DNA from: Achromobacter ruhlandii
GTDB taxonomy: Bacteria; Pseudomonadota; Gammaproteobacteria; Burkholderiales; Burkholderiaceae_B
DNA length: 64,000 bases
Assembly: GCF_902859695.1 (NCBI RefSeq)
Contig: NZ_CADIJL010000028.1
Coordinates: 1-64,000, forward strand
Reading direction: 5' to 3'
Below, piece by piece: positions 63,437 through 64,000 of the stretch; the first letter of the stretch is position 1, and every line of letters begins with the position of its first letter. The position numbers and the translations under genes are program-made. The notes under the pieces are model-generated. The model was not told the origin of the DNA. It saw only the letters and a list, made by a program, of their open reading frames with translations, and did no database searches.

Positions 63437-64000
63437 ATGACGGCCCCCATTCCCGACGCGGCGGAGCCCGCCCGGAAAGACGTAAACCGCACGGAAATCG
63501 TATACAAAAACTTGCGGCAGGCGATCATCGAGCAGGCCTTGCTGCCGGGCGACAAATTGCCCGAGGACGTCATCGGCGAGCGTTTCGGCGTCAGCCGCAC
63601 CATCGTGCGCGGCGTGCTGACGCGCCTGTTCAGCGAGGGCCTGGTCGACCTGCGCCCCAATCGCGGCGCGGCGGTGGCGCGCCCCAGCCTGGAAGAAGCC
63701 CACGACATCTTCGAGGCGCGCCGCTGCCTCGAACGCGACGTGGCGCGCCGGCTGGTGCAGCACGTCACCGAGGCCGGCTTGGCGCGGCTGGAACAGCACG
63801 TGGCGCAGGAAGAAGCCGCGCGCGCGCGCAACAGCGTCAACGAGTCGATCCGCCTGTCCGGCGAATTCCACATCCTGATGGCGGAACTGTCGGGCAATGC
63901 GGTCTACGCCCGCTACGTCAATGAGATCGTGTCGCGCTGCTCGTTGATCCTGGCGCTTTACGGCCGGCCGCATTCGAGCGAATGCGCGGTCAGCGAGCAC
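63437..64000 (+). CDS. GntR-family regulator, FadR/FCD type (3' end beyond window)
   Basis: 188 residues are visible; the frame is open to the right edge, so the C-terminus is missing. Winged helix at about 20-85 (EIVYKNLRQAIIEQALLPGDKLPEDVIGERFGVSRTIVRGVLTRL...GLVDLRPNRGAAVARP), then an FCD ligand-binding helical domain (EEAHDIFEARRCLERDVARRL, SGEFHILMAELSGN). The FCD domain usually binds a metal and a carboxylate. GGAG at 63422 supports ATG 63437. It is divergent from the operon it most likely represses, and its ligand may be the operon's substrate. Confidence 0.9.
   Translation, partial: MTAPIPDAAEPARKDVNRTEIVYKNLRQAIIEQALLPGDKLPEDVIGERFGVSRTIVRGVLTRLFSEGLVDLRPNRGAAVARPSLEEAHDIFEARRCLERDVARRLVQHVTEAGLARLEQHVAQEEAARARNSVNESIRLSGEFHILMAELSGNAVYARYVNEIVSRCSLILALYGRPHSSECAVSEH
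63495..63508. promoter_or_regulatory. Intragenic operator copy inside the GntR gene
   Basis: AAATCGTATACAAA is the exact reverse complement of 63263-63276 and spans codons 20-24 of the regulator gene. It may allow looping with the upstream sites or road-block autorepression. Confidence 0.55.

Overview
The window is high-GC, densely coded proteobacterial chromosome. The gene set (rng, msbA, dnaE followed directly by LPS core glycosyltransferases, lpxO, hrpA, argA, yggX, kdkA) and the many solute-binding-protein transporters point to a betaproteobacterium of the Alcaligenaceae (Bordetella/Achromobacter type). This is inferred from gene content and order, not from a database match. There are no tRNA or rRNA genes, CRISPR arrays, transposases or phage genes inside the window. 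The leftmost 700 bases look like the promoter and leader region of an rRNA operon that runs leftward out of the window.

Layout. 1-966: four tandem minus-strand sigma70-type promoters and an AT-rich palindrome, then rng. 2.7-8.5 kb: a DUF3053-type lipoprotein, two divergent diguanylate cyclases, a small hypothetical gene and a CPA2 antiporter. 8.5-22.8 kb: an envelope block. It holds msbA, a GT9 heptosyltransferase-like gene with YdcF and YkgJ genes, and a minus-strand run dnaE-GT4-deacetylase-GT2-GT4-deacetylase-GT4 joined by 1-26 base overlaps, followed by lpxO. 22.8-25.9 kb: an ABC transporter with a fused double permease and no binding protein. 26-34 kb: hrpA, argA, yggX and a phosphocholine-type phospholipase C that lacks the usual Tat signal. 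34-40.4 kb: phoU with a candidate Pho box, rpiA, aidB-like, amidase and rmuC. 40.5-46.4 kb: a YrbL-like kinase-fold gene, mpg, an ArsC-like reductase and a complete putrescine-type potFGHI operon. 46.5-50.2 kb: an overlapping trio of FtsX-type permease, truncated globin and kdkA. 50.2-53.2 kb: a TRAP transporter. 53.2-54.1 kb: non-coding DNA built of large inverted and direct repeats. 54.1-64 kb: a GntR regulator divergent from a nine-gene-scale catabolic and uptake locus.

Working together. msbA, lpxO, kdkA and the glycosyltransferase/deacetylase cluster all act on lipid A and the LPS core. The right-hand operon (racemase-like protein, peptide/opine-type ABC importer, two amidohydrolases) looks built to import and hydrolyse one amide or cyclic nitrogen compound. 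Two of its enzymes lack residues normally needed in their families, and its GntR regulator appears to have operators both upstream of and inside its own gene.

The strongest leads for something undescribed are the 53.2-54.1 kb repeats and the 54.1-64 kb operon. The two large repeat elements share a core but have different, individually perfect 30-34 bp inverted arms. Two neighbouring hairpin repeats show a compensatory base change.
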